Program-made: the position numbers and the translations under genes | Notes under the pieces: generated by a model | What the model was told of the DNA's origin: nothing | The model's input: only the letters and a program-made list of their open reading frames with translations | The model's database searches: none | In this document: piece by piece, positions 8,665-19,934 of the stretch | How positions within the stretch are numbered: the stretch's first letter is position 1 | Layout of the letters: each line of letters starts with the position of its first letter | Assembly: GCA_949592205.1 (NCBI GenBank) | Contig: CATIUR010000001.1 | Coordinates: 12,229,501-12,293,500 of the forward strand | Direction: 5' to 3' | Origin: Helichrysum umbraculigerum | Taxonomy: Eukaryota; Streptophyta; Magnoliopsida; Asterales; Asteraceae | Length of the DNA: 64,000 nucleotides

Positions 8665-11600
8665 GAGCATGCTGTGAACAAGGACAGCTGGTGGTATGTA
8701 GACAGTGGATGCTCGAGGCACATGACCAGAGAAAGAAGTCTACTGAAGGACTTCAAGGAAAGTCTCAAGCAAAAAGTAAATTTTGCAGGAGATAAAGGAG
8801 GAGTAATTTCGGGAAAAGGAAAAGTTTCAAATGGAACTTTGACTCTTGAGGATGTGAACTATGTTGAAGAACTAACTCACAACCTAGTGAGTGTTTCCCA
8901 AGTCTGTGATAAAGGTCATCCAGTTTATTTCAATGAAAAGGAGGCCTTAGTCCTGAAGCCAGGTTTTAAAATTCCCGATGAATGGATATTGATGAGGGCG
9001 CCAAGGAAGAAGGACATCTATGCTATCAACATGGGTGTTCCTAACTCTTCAATGGTGTCTACATGTTTATTATCCAAGGCTTCGGAAACAGACGCATTGT
9101 TATGGCATAGGAGAATGGCACACCTGAACTGGAGAAAGATGAATTATATAACCAAAAATGGTTTGGTTCTAGGTGTACCACAAAAAAATTTCGAGTCTGA
9201 GGATAAGTGTGTTCCTTGCATGAAAGGAAAGCAGCACAAGAAACCACACAGACCTAAGACTGAAAACTCTATCTCCTCGCCATTTGAATTGCTACATATG
9301 GACCTCTTCGGCCCTATAAGCAAGAGAAGTCTAGGTGGCAAATGGTACTGTTTTGTTGTCACAGATGATTATTCTAGATTCTCATGGGTATTCTTTTTGG
9401 GATCAAAGGATGAAACTCCTGGAATTCTCATTGAATTCTTTGATCTAGTAGAGAATGTCTATAAAAAGAGAGTTAAGCGTATTCGTAGTGACAATGGAAC
9501 AGAATTCAAGAATTCAACATTGAATATCTATTGCTTAAGCAAAGGGATATTACATCAATTCAGTGCACCTTATGAACCTCAACAGAATGGTGTTGCTGAA
9601 AGGAAAAATAGGACGTTGGTTGAAGCTGCAAGAACAATGCTTGCTGATTCAAAGCTTCCGGTCATCTTTTGGGCAGAAGCAGTGAACACAGCGTGTTACG
9701 TTCTAAATAGAGTTCTTACGGTTAAAAAGCAGAACAAGACTTGTTATGAGCTTTTGAACAATAAGAAACCTAACTTAAAAGGGTTTGAACCCTTTGGAGT
9801 TTCATGCACCATATTAAAGACTGGGCATCAAGCAAAATTTGGTGAGAAGGCTGACGAAGGATTTTTCCTAGGTTATATGCCCAATTCGCCAAACAAGAGA
9901 GTCTTTAATAAAGTCACAGGACGTTTGGAGGTAGTTTATAATATTGAGGTTACGAGCTACTCACCGGATGTTCATAAGGGCTTAGATTGGCAAGTTGATT
10001 ATTCTGATCTTTTTGCATCATTTAAAGTTCCTATTAGTGACTATGTCAGTGATTCAGAGATAGCTGAACATTTATTGTTTGAAGATGGGAATATTGGTCC
10101 CGCTTCAACATCAAGTGTTAAGCAGTCTGGAATTAAGACTAATGTTGACTCAGATAAAGCTTCTACAAGTGAGTCACAACAACCTTCAGAGGATAAGTCT
10201 CAAGAAACAGAAGATCTTGATGATCTTCCTACAAAGTTTGATGATATACTTACTCCTTTGAAACACTTAAGGATATCTTCTGCTCGAACGGAAGATGTAC
10301 CTTCATTGGAAGATATTGGTACTAATTTAGAAGATGAGATACCGGTTGAACCAGTTACTACAACTAGAACGAGTAGGAATCATCCCGTTGAAAACATCAT
10401 CGGTGATATTAATACTCCGGTTCAAACTAGGCATCAATCCAGAGCTAGTACGTCTGAGAATTTAGAATACCAAAGCTTGTATACTGCAATGAAAGAGACA
10501 GGGATTCCTAATCAATGTCTATATTCATGCTTTATCTCACAAGTCGAGCCTAAAAATGTTCAAATGGCTTTAAAAGAAAGTTCGTGGGTAGAAGCAATGC
10601 AAGAGGAACTATCACAGTTCTCTAAATTACAAGTATGGGAGTTGGTTGACCTACCAAAGGGAGAATATCCAATTGGAACTAGATGGGTATTTAAGTGCAA
10701 GAGAGATGATAAAGGAATCGTTACTCGCAATAAAGCTCGTCTGGTGGTTCAAGGTTTTAATCAATAAGAAGGTATTGACTACAATGAAGTGTTTGCACCA
10801 GTTGCTAGGCTAGAAGCAATTAGAGTATTCTTAGCATTCGCATCATATTTTGGTATAAAAGTGTATCAGTTGGATGTTAAGAGTGCCTTTTTGTATGGCA
10901 AAGTGGAAGAATTGGTGTATGTTTCACAACCGCCAGGGTTTGCTGATCCTGAGTATCCAGATAGAGTATATCGTTTGAATAAGGCTCTATATGGATTGCA
11001 TCAAGCACCTAGGGCATGGTATGGAACACTATCAACGTATCTACTTGAGAATGGATTTACAAGAGGATCGATTGATAGTACACTGTTTGTGAAGTGGAAA
11101 AAGAAAGACTTTCTTTTTGTACAAGTTTATGTTGATGACATTATTTTTGGATCGTCTGATGAAAAGATGTGTCATGAATTTGAGAAAGTCATGAGAAAAA
11201 GGTTAGAAATGTCTGCAATGGGAGAGTTGAATTTCTTCTTAGGATTACAAGTTGATCAAAAGAAGGATGGATTCTTTATTCATCAATCTAAATATACATA
11301 TGAGCTATTAGAACGCTTCAAGATGGATGAAAGTAAGGTCTACAATACTCCAATTCCAGTCAATCATGGATTAGGTCCAGATACATCGAGTGATAGCGAT
11401 GTGGATCCAACTCTTTATAGAGCCATGATCGGATCACTAATGTATCTAACAGCCTCTAGGCCTGACATAATGTTTGCTGTTTGTTTATGCGCAAGATATC
11501 AGGCTAATCCGAAAGAGTCACACATGCAAGCTGTTAAACGAATCTTTCGTTACCTTAAAGGGAAACCTAAGCTGGGTCTTTGGTATCCGATTGATGGAGA

Positions 11601-12075
11601 CTTAGATCTCGTAGCTTATACTGATTCGGATTACGGAGGATGCAATCAGAATAGGAAATCTACGACCGGAGGATGTCAATTCCTAGGAGGTAGATTAGTA
11701 TCCTGGCAGTGCAAGAAGCAAACCTCGGTAGGCATTTCTACATGTGAAGCTGAGTATGTTGCAGCTGGCAGCTGTTGCTCGCAAGTACTTTGGATTCAAC
11801 AGCAACTGCGGGATTACGGGTTAAATATAACCAATACTCCTATGATGATTGATAACGAATCTACTATGTCGATCACCAATAATCCAGTGAAGCACAGTAA
11901 AACTAAGCATATTGATATTCGGCATCATTTTATTAGAGATTGTGCTGAGAAAAAGTTGATAAAGTTAGTTAAGGTTCCATCACTGGATAACTTAGCAGAC
12001 TTATACACAAAGGCGTTCGACAGAGCAAGATTTGAGACGTTGGTTCAATTAAACGGAATAAGAAATCCAGAGTGA
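8632..12075 (+). pseudogene. Copia Pol (PR-IN-RT-RNase H), element 1, one nonsense codon
   Basis: 1147-codon polyprotein frame. In order: protease DSGCSRHMT (catalytic D24); GAG-pre-integrase zinc finger (WHRRMAH...CVPC); integrase core D224, D287, E323, a classical D,D(35)E; reverse transcriptase with QLDVKSAFL (D748) and YVDD (833-836); RNase H with D998 and E1039. The order PR-IN-RT-RH is diagnostic of Copia. A CAA-to-TAA change makes codon 712 a stop (10765-10767) at the start of RT; element 2 has CAA there. RT and RNase H would not be made without readthrough. The nominal start (TTG at 8632) is an artefact of the open frame; the true N-terminus depends on how gag and pol are joined. RNase H also has Gly where element 2 has Ala, just before STCEAEY. 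Confidence 0.93.
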
Positions 12076-14517
12076 TTAGTCTTCCAAGGGTATTTTTGTA
12101 ATAGTTAGTATTTCTGTGTTTATTTAAAAAAAAAGAAAAAAAAAAGAGGCGTATGGCACTCATTTGCTTGTTACCTAAGGGGAATCGCCTTCATTTAAGT
12201 TTTTATTTGCAAAAACTAAGGGAAATGATAGTACATTAGGAGAATAAGCTTCACAATAACAAGCTTAAGTCCTAAGTATGATATGGTAGTAGGTTCAAAT
12301 AAAGTTGCTTTAGAACTACAGCGGTTCTATCAGGTATGTGTTTATATTTATTTGATTATACACCTATATCCACAAGTTATAATTTGTCTATTTTTAGTGA
12401 AAACTTTAGATGGCTTCATCATATGATGTACCGGTAGGCAAATTATATGAAGTTTTCTAAGCCTTAAGAAGTTAATTAACTACTTGTTTATTATCTTGTG
12501 TTACTATTCTATGATGTATGACATTAAGTCTTAATTGTTGAATGATAGTATTGCCATACACTGTTATCATGCATTTTACTTTGAATTGACAAATAGTAGC
12601 AATATGGGTATTAACTTAATTACTGGTAACTTTGTTGTACTAAGTACAACACTGAAACCTTTAATTAAATTAATATTCTCAAATATATTTTGAATTATGC
12701 TAGAAGGGATCTTCTGTTGTACTACGTACAGACTTAGATAACATAGCATCTTCAAAGTATGTCTGATATTTGTCTAACCTTAAAAATTCAAGTGTATGTT
12801 ATATGTTTCGAAAAGATACATCATTTAGTAACCGCTACCTTGAAATTTAATGATGCAGTGTTATGAGTTTTACTTGAAATTCTTCGGTATGTCATATAAT
12901 AGGAAGCACTTGATAATATTCATACTAACAATAAAGTGTTTGCTTAGAAAATTGAGTATAAGTTGTTTATATGGATCATAATACCGGTAATCGTCTTGGA
13001 CTGTCTATAATTAAAATATTCACTTTATGTGAGTAATGCATTTATTAATTATGCTATGTGGATAAAGGTACCTAAGATATAGTTTCATAAATATAAATGT
13101 ATAAATGATAAATTTAGTTGTAATTTTATAGTAATTTACTTGAATTTCATGAGGTATGTATACTACCAATCTGCTTAGACTTTTAAATATATAATTAATT
13201 GCTTATTCTTTCTAATATGATCCCTAAGCAGATAAAATTTTATTCATTTTGTTTATGTATTTTGTTTTTGATCAAGTGATTAATAAAATGGTACTTGATA
13301 CCAAGGTTTATATAATTGTGTTTTTATCTTATTTTAGTTTATGTTTAATTTAAGTTTTTGTGTTTATTAGGTTTTACCCATCGGAATTAAATTATACTGA
13401 ATATTTTTGAGTTGAACAAACGTAACAAATACAAGTGAAAAATAATTTTATTTTAGACTTGTACAAATGATGGGTTTTTAATTTATACTAAGTATTTAAT
13501 TCGCATTTTTATTTATTCTTGCGAGTTGACTAAGTCAACTTGCGGATCCGCTTGAAATCTCGCGAATCGGATACAAGGTATAAAGGGGGTCAAACGAGTC
13601 AAGCCAACCCACCGAACCCACACACTTCGCGAGTTCACTAAACTTTGCGAATTCGTTTACAGGTGAAACGAGGCGAAATTAGGTTTTTGTTTGATTTCGA
13701 TTTTTAGAGTACGAAGAACGGGTTTTTGATCCGTAGACTTTATACATCTTCACTTTGCGCACATTTTGAGGTATATAACAACGGATTTCACCGTTTAAAT
13801 TGCACGAAATCGAAGGTTTTATGAACTTAGGGTTTCGGTTTGAAGTTTAAACGATTCACATAGATTTAAGATGTTATTGGACATGGATCTTTAGGGTTTA
13901 TGTTAAACGAACATTAATGAACGTAAAACAATTGATAGATCATGTTAAAATTACAAGATTAATCGATTTTAAGTTTAACACTTCACAAACAGTGTACTAT
14001 CAATCGATCCTCTTGTAAATTACAAGATTAATCGATTAATGAACGTAAAACGAACATTAATGAACGGCTGTTCATCGAACGAGTTGACACTTTGATTCAA
14101 CTCGCAACGAGCTGACTAGCGAATCGACCTGATTAGCGAGTTCACTTCAATCACGAGTTGATAAGTGAAGCGAGTTGATAAGTAAAGCGAGTTGATAAGC
14201 GAAACGAGTTGACTTCGATTCGCAAGGCCAGTTTATGCGAGTCCAGTACTTAGATAAATTTTATTTTTAAGTAGTTATATAAATGTTAAGATTTTTTAAA
14301 TAATAACTTTTATATAATAGATTTAAATTAGACTTAAGACTTTTTAGTTATAAGTTAAATTTTTATATACGACTTGAGATTATTGTGTAACAAGTTATAT
14401 ATAATTTCAATTTTAAACTAGGATGTTTGATGAATCTCGATTCATAATACGTTATAGTTTAAAGATTATTAATCGTGCATTAAAATTATATATGTTGTTT
14501 GTGTTTATTTTACAGAT
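12076..14517 (+). other. Non-coding spacer between pol and accessory gene (element 1)
   Basis: 2.4 kb, AT-rich, no ORF of note. It begins with an A-rich tract (about 12124-12147). Two clusters of GCGAGTTGAC-type motifs lie at about 13525-13690 and 14085-14245, echoing the leader. It ends in a splice-acceptor-like tract (tttattttacag, ends 14515) two bases before the accessory ATG. Element 2 has a matching spacer at 44454-46953. Confidence 0.6.
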
Positions 14518-15549
14518 ATGGCGAGAGCATTTGACAAGGGACACAATATACTTGTGGATCTGAACCTTGAAGCCAAGAAGGCTGATAGGGTTGCTGATAT
14601 TCTTAGATTTCTTGCACGATCACGTATTCGATACGCCATTACGGCCAATCCTCCTATCTCTCAGGCGATTTTGAATGATTTCTGGACGGATATTGTATAT
14701 GACGAATCTGTCAATCCACCAGAGATTCGAGCTACGGTTAACGGCCAACCTGTTACATTTTCGGCTGGAAATCTCCGTGAGATTTTGCAGCTGGGTACAG
14801 AAGAACAGGAGAATGGGGATGTTGAGTACCCCATGGATTTTATAGAGGGTGCTATAGGCCGTATGGGTTATACAGGAGATAGACACGGACGTTAGTTCCA
14901 GAAACCTCTGGTTATTGGTCAGTGGAGGTTTCTATGGCACGTGATGAATATCGTTTTTGCAGCAAAGAAGGGTGGTTTTGATGAGTTAAGCCCTGCTATT
15001 CTATCGGCTGCACTGTCACTGGTTTATAATAAACCATACAGTTTCTGTGATTATCTTTTTGGTGAGATTGTGAAACAGATATCAGGTTCTGTTAGATCAC
15101 GGTTTTTGGTCTACCCGAGATTTTGTATGTTGATTATCCGTGCGCGTCTACCGGATTTGGCTATACCTGAACCACATCTAGTGGTTAATACGATTGATCA
15201 TCGAGGGTATAACGCCATGTTTATGCAGACGGTTAGGAAGGAGGGAGTGGTAAAACCTGAGGTCAGACCACTCTTTGGGTATATAATTGACCCAAACTAT
15301 GTGACGCCGCCAAATCATGGGTGGTTAGACGTTGCTCCTGCTGCTGCTGCTGCTCCTGCTGAAGCTGATGTGGTTCATGCTGAAGATCCACAAGAGCTTT
15401 TAGAGGATGTCTTGGAACAACCTGCACATGCTGGGGAACAGGTGAACCCAGATGTTGCTGCTCAGATTGTTCAGGAGGTGTTGGAGCATAATGATGATGC
15501 GACGAATCCCTTGCTCCAGGATATTGATAGTTATTTTGCACCACCTGAG
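14518..15549 (+). CDS. Accessory exon 1 (element 1), contains a stop
   Basis: 344 codons, ATG at 14518, preceded by an acceptor-like tract. It ends CCTGAG|GTAATA. A single TAG at codon 126 splits it into two open pieces (14518-14895 and 14896-15549). Homologous to 46954-48009. The intron-1 frame would close within a few codons, so a downstream product requires splicing. Confidence 0.7.
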
Positions 15550-15711
15550 GTAATATTTTAATTAGTATATAATAATATAGATGCTTAGTTGATAGATTGT
15601 TTTTATTAATCATAGATGCATAATATTATTATCTAATGATTATGATATTAGATATTTAGTTAATTGGATATTATTTCTGATTTTAAAATATAAATATCAT
15701 TAAACGAACAG

Positions 15712-16229
15712 GAAGCTGAAGCTGAGGCTGCGAACCCAGAGGTTGTAATACTTGAGGGGGAGCAGATACAGCTAGATGAATCAGTTGTAGTACCGACTGA
15801 GGTATTATATCTGATTAATCTTAAATATATAAGAACTTGTATGATAGAGCTTATGCTAATCATAAATGTTTAATATATTCAAAATTTAGGATCCTGTTAG
15901 ATCATCTAGAGGTCGTGATGGTGAGACGGCTTCAGATGAGGATTCTGATAATACACCTTCTCCTCCTCCATCTACTTCTGAAAAGAAGAGGAAGGGTAAG
16001 AGCATTTTGGAGGAAGATATTGAGGAAATTGATACTCAATTGATGAAGCGTCCGAGAACGCTAACTATTAGAGAAGGTTAGTATTTATTATAAAAGTTAA
16101 ATAATCTTAACTTGTTGTTTATCAGGAGTTGAACTGAGACAGTTAATTCTGTATACAGTGGCTCAAGATACACCACAGGTGGAGAAGGATACACCAGTGG
16201 TTTCTGAACAGATATCTGTACCGCTTCAG
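15712..16229 (+). CDS. Accessory exons 2-4 (element 1)
   Basis: Exon 2 is 15712-15801 (90 nt, acidic). Exon 3 is 15890-16076 (187 nt; Ser/Asp/Pro-rich, then KKRKGK). Exon 4 is 16126-16229 (104 nt). Introns are 15802-15889 (88 nt) and 16077-16125 (49 nt, very short). All three exon lengths equal those of element 2, and the phases connect. Confidence 0.65.
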
Positions 16230-16334
16230 GTATGAGATATAAGTTCTATAACTATACGTGTTATGCAATTAATTAGAGTTTGAGACAGAGTAATCTGTAA
16301 CAATAACTGATTTTAATTGTGTTTAACTTTACAG

Positions 16335-16983
16335 CATGAGGTTGCTGATCTAGTTCGTGCGGCGAAATTCCCGACGAATAAAGGAGCTAGATTTGCGGCA
16401 AACTTGCTTACGCAAGCTTTGTCTCAACCTCATACACCGCTGACCAGAGACTGGCATATTGAGTCTCTTACACCGCCTGGACCCAGAACGATACCTGTTA
16501 CTCCGACGACTGATGCTGAAAGGATTACGTCCTTAGAGTCGAGGGTAAAGGATTTAGAGAAGCTTACTTCTCAGATTCCAGAGCTGGTGTCGAATAATCT
16601 TCTTCTTGCTCAGCAGATTCTCAAACAGAGTGAATCTTACAATTTGCTGATGAAGACTCATGAGACTTTGCTTGCGGACTTCAATGTGCAGAGACTGAAG
16701 TTATCTTCTTTGGAGAGTCTGGTCTTGAGATCGCATTCAGGACAGTCTACTCAGGGGGAGATATTGGTATATCTGGAGTCTTGCAAAGAGGATGAGCTGA
16801 GGAGGAAAAGAGATTCAGACAAAGACGATGATCCCAATGCACCAGAAGGTGGTGAGCAGACTGGTCCTTCAAAGACTGGTGAGCAAGCTACGATTCAGGG
16901 GGAGTCTGGTGGTCATGCTGGTGCTAGTGGTTCGGGAGCGGGTACAAGTGCAGATAAGACCGTACCGGGTGATACTGAAGTTG
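16335..16983 (+). CDS. Accessory exon 5 (element 1), coiled coil
   Basis: 649 nt, entered after a tttacag acceptor and left at GTAAGA. It encodes HEVADLVRAA, a Pro-rich link, a coiled coil (RITSLESRVKDLEKL and onward), then a Gly/Ser/Thr-rich tail. Exon 5 of element 2 is 640 nt; the 9-nt difference preserves the frame. Confidence 0.7.
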
Positions 16984-17651
16984 GTAAGATAGTTTATTAT
17001 TATCAAAGTACTGTAATATTTGTAATAGTTTGTAGTGAACAAATGTAAACTTAATTTATTGTGTAAATATATTCGGCTTAGGGTTATTATTATTTTAAGT
17101 AAAATATGTTTGATGTAATTTAAGTTTATATAATTATGTTAAGATAAAATAGTGATCGAAAGACTTCCGACTCATTGAGTAGTCGAGCGGCGTGTTCCGA
17201 TTAATTTCGGCGGTCAAAATTTTATAATAACATATGCATTTTAGATTTGATTATGGACTTAAGACCGTAATGTATATAAGTAATTAACAAGTTAAAAATG
17301 TATTAGTATTAACTAGACAAATGATATATAATTTAAAGGTTAAATTGATAATGAATGAGATCAATTAACACTTGGAAATTATATAAAGTAATTAATAGTA
17401 AATTTAAATGTTTGGTGATTATTCACAATGCATTAGAATTTAAAATTAATTAATATTTGTTAAGTAGGTTATAAGACTTAAGAGATTTTTGGATTGATTC
17501 AGGGTAATCAATAAAAGATTTTATAAGTTATATGTAAATTGCGTAAAAAATATACAAAAGAATTAATAAAGAAATTCTTAGGTTGATTCAGGGAAATCGA
17601 TAAGAGAGTTTTAATTATTAATATTGTTTTGTATTTGTGGTTTTCTCTTAG
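16984..17651 (+). other. Accessory intron 5 (element 1), 668 nt
   Basis: GTAAGA...TTAG. It contains a CCGATTAATTTCGG hairpin at about 17197-17210. It looks closer to the matching intron of element 2 (49429-50092) than the adjacent coding exon 6 is, which is unexpected for neutral intron sequence. Confidence 0.6.
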
Positions 17652-18676
17652 GATTGGAAATGCTTGATCTATCTGATTCGGAATATGATATTTTTGATGA
17701 GATAGATGAAGACATTGATTTTGATCTTGAGGATGGAGAATTTCTACCACCTACTGATTGGACTGCTGTACCTGAGATTGTGCAAGACATTGGTGTAGAT
17801 CCAGATGCAAATATTGATGAACACCATGTGAGCCCATCTAGGACAGAAGTTATTATTGAAAATGAACAAGGTCCAATGGTTGTCGATGTAGATGAAGAAA
17901 TCGATTACTCAACCGATTCTGAAAAAGATGAAACTTTGATTCCTACCAAGAATCCTGCTGTTTTTCTTAGGAAACTTCCAAAACAAAAGAAGAAGATTGG
18001 AGTTTCAGAAGTAGATATTACGGGAAAACGTGTTCCTCGTAAAGGGATTGTTGGATGGTACTTTGACTCTGAGCTGAAGCTTTTAGCTATTAAAAGGTTT
18101 GATGGAGTTCAATATTTTGAGCGAAAGCTTGCAGTTTTTAGCTCTTTACCACGTTATGAGATACGTGACTTGGCTAGATTTGAGATAAATAATCCAAGTA
18201 ATGATGATTATGCTAAACGTGTTGAACGAATAATTAAAACTGAAGTTGGTTCAAATAAGTTTGTTCAGATTAAGCCAAGAAAGGGAAAGACTGTGAAACT
18301 ACAAGAGAAAAGTCAAAGAACTGGAAGAAGAAGAAGGAAAAAGATATATCCAGCTGTTAGATGCATACAGCAGATTCCACTGAAGACAATGCCACAGGAT
18401 ATTCTAGGAAATATGAAGAGTTGGCACGTGGATTCAGGAACTGGAGAAGCTGTTATGGTTGAAGCTGATGATGAGGTTGACGGTGGTGAAAGAGAAATCT
18501 TCAGAGTTTATGATCATCGACACCTGATGAATATGTCGAGAAATGATCTGTTAAAGTTAAACGAGAACAGAATTTTGACGACTATTGAATGGGCTGATTT
18601 AGCAAGAGATTATCAGTTGATGGTTAAAACTTGTATCAAGATGAAGATTTACGCAGGTAGTAAGATTTACAAATGA
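17652..18676 (+). CDS. Accessory exon 6 (element 1), C-terminal domain
   Basis: 1025 nt ending in TGA 55 nt before the 3' LTR. It encodes an acidic segment (DSEYDIFDEIDEDIDFD), then a conserved domain with DITGKRV, GWYFDSELK, RFDGVQYFE and SSLPRYEIRDLARF, a basic RTGRRRRKK patch, and a C-terminal YDHRHLMN/KIYAGSKIYK block. The first in-frame codon after the splice is TTG here but ATG in element 2, arguing against independent initiation there. Confidence 0.7.
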
Positions 18677-18719
18677 AGACCAAAGACAAGCGTGAAGATA
18701 AAGACGCTAGAGATATTGT

Positions 18720-18730
18720 CAAGGGGGAGT
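18720..18730 (+). other. Polypurine tract (element 1)
   Basis: AAGGGGGAG just upstream of the 3' LTR (starts 18732). It is the expected plus-strand primer and is the same in element 2. Confidence 0.85.
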
Positions 18731-18731
18731 C

Positions 18732-19319
18732 TGTTGGGACATAGATTGTGACAACAGATCTAGCTTGAAATAGGACTGGTGTAATTATTATTATGTTTGT
18801 ACATTGGTTTAGATTTGTAAATAAATATTTGTTTTGTTAGTAATATTCGTTAAACATATTATTGTGCTAAGTTAGATGAATGTTAAATACGAAATAAATA
18901 TATAGACGTTTCATGCAAAGCGAGTCGAGATCTCAAGTCGTAGCGAGTTGAGCTGTGAGGTGAGACCTGAACTCGCGAAGCATTAGTCTGGCGAGCCGAG
19001 TCTATTAAGTGGACTTGGGCTGCGAGTTGGGCTGAACTCGCAGGCCCATGCGAGCCGAGACGAACTGACATATTTAAAGGTTTTTCATTCGTGAAAAACC
19101 TAATAACTTTTGCCATTCGATTTCCTGATCTGCGAACTCAGTAAACCCAGAGAAAACAAACCTAACGGCTAGGCTTTGACGTATTATCGTTTAAAGCTAA
19201 GTATTAGTATACGCAATTACGAACTTACTCGTTATTAGTAAGATAACACCGTATTGAGGGATTCCGCACCTTAATACTACAGATAACGAAGTTATCGATC
19301 CTAGAACTAGGGACTTACA
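18732..19319 (+). repeat. 3' LTR of Copia element 1
   Basis: 588 bp, same ends as the 5' LTR. I count about four transitions between the two copies. Confidence 0.95.
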
Positions 19320-19324
19320 TTTTT
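19320..19324. repeat. TSD of Copia element 1 (right)
   Basis: TTTTT, matching 4785-4789. Confidence 0.6.
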
Positions 19325-19544
19325 TCTTTTGATGATGATCAAAGGGATGATAACGATGATGTTGTGTTGTTGTTAATAGTGAAAGGATGATATGATGATG
19401 AATGATATTGTATATTGGTTGGAACAAAATTAAAGTAGGATGAATAAAGAGGTGATGATGACACTTGGCATTTAGGGATTGGTGAATGTATCATACAAAA
19501 TCGAAGCGAACAATTTAGAAAAATTCGACAATAATAAAGTAGAG

Positions 19545-19742
19545 AAAAGGACAAAAATACCCTTCATGTGCCTGGCACATGATTGGTTTCAACAAGAATA
19601 TTTAACTTCGTTAGGGTCAAGGACTACTAGTGAGCAAAAATAACGAATATAGGGATGCATGGTGATATTTCATCAAATAAGGGACAAATTGTGATTTTTT
19701 GGACAAACACATGGATGAAACGGATAATTTTTTCAAAAATTT
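19545..19742. repeat. Right long TIR of the split DNA transposon
   Basis: Reverse complement of 4285-4480, with shared GGTCAAGGACTACTAGTGAG and TTGTGATTTTTTGGACAAAC blocks. 19325-19544 is the remaining right half of its interior, with GATGAT-rich sequence like the left interior (about 4705-4750). Confidence 0.65.
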
Positions 19743-19775
19743 ATTTAAACCATATGACAGTTGGTTTTTTAAAAT

Positions 19776-19866
19776 TATATATATATATATATAGGAATGA
19801 GATCATGTGAAAACAAGGAGATAAAAAAAATAGTGAAAACACATCCCCACCCTCCATCTAATCTCA

Positions 19867-19930
<64 letters not shown>
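19776..19930. repeat. (TA)n tracts around a short GAGATAAAAAA-type remnant
   Basis: (TA)n at 19776-19793 and 19869-19930. Between them is a 75-bp piece with GAGATAAAAA and GTGAAAACAC, similar to the end of the adjacent element, so probably a deleted relative. Confidence 0.55.

Positions 19931-19934
<4 letters not shown>

Larger units (their letters stand above)
14518..18676 (+). pseudogene. Six-exon accessory gene of Copia element 1, one nonsense codon
   Basis: Predicted exons: 14518-15549, 15712-15801, 15890-16076, 16126-16229, 16335-16983, 17652-18676. All five introns are GT-AG. Exon lengths sum to 3087 nt (1028 aa plus stop) in one frame, interrupted only by TAG at 14893-14895 (codon 126; CAG in element 2). 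The N-terminal region has an FW...IRATV.GQPV...LREILQLG pattern. Then come an acidic Ala/Glu stretch, a KKRKGK possible nuclear signal (exon 3), a leucine-rich coiled coil (exon 5), and an acidic-then-basic C-terminal domain (exon 6). I see no signal peptide or membrane segment. The position after pol is where env-like genes sit in Sireviruses, but the protein does not look like an envelope. Function unknown. Confidence 0.75.
4790..19319 (+). mobile_element. Copia element 1, Sirevirus-like, 14.5 kb
   Basis: Complete plus-strand LTR retrotransposon. It has 588-bp LTRs (4790-5377, 18732-19319) with TG...CA ends, a tRNA-iMet PBS, gag, pol in the +1 frame, a six-exon accessory gene, a polypurine tract and a TTTTT target duplication (4785-4789, 19320-19324). 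I count about four LTR differences, so insertion is recent. It sits inside an older TIR element. Sirevirus affinity is inferred from the very large Gag with two zinc knuckles and a long predicted helical region, the extra gene after pol and the large size. Premature stops in pol (10765-10767) and in accessory exon 1 (14893-14895) make it non-autonomous. Confidence 0.92.

Noticed and set aside
17624..18676. Exon 6 as an independent gene
   Set aside because: The first in-frame codon after the acceptor is TTG in element 1 and ATG in element 2, the stretch upstream of the acceptor is not conserved as protein, and the phase matches exon 5 exactly.
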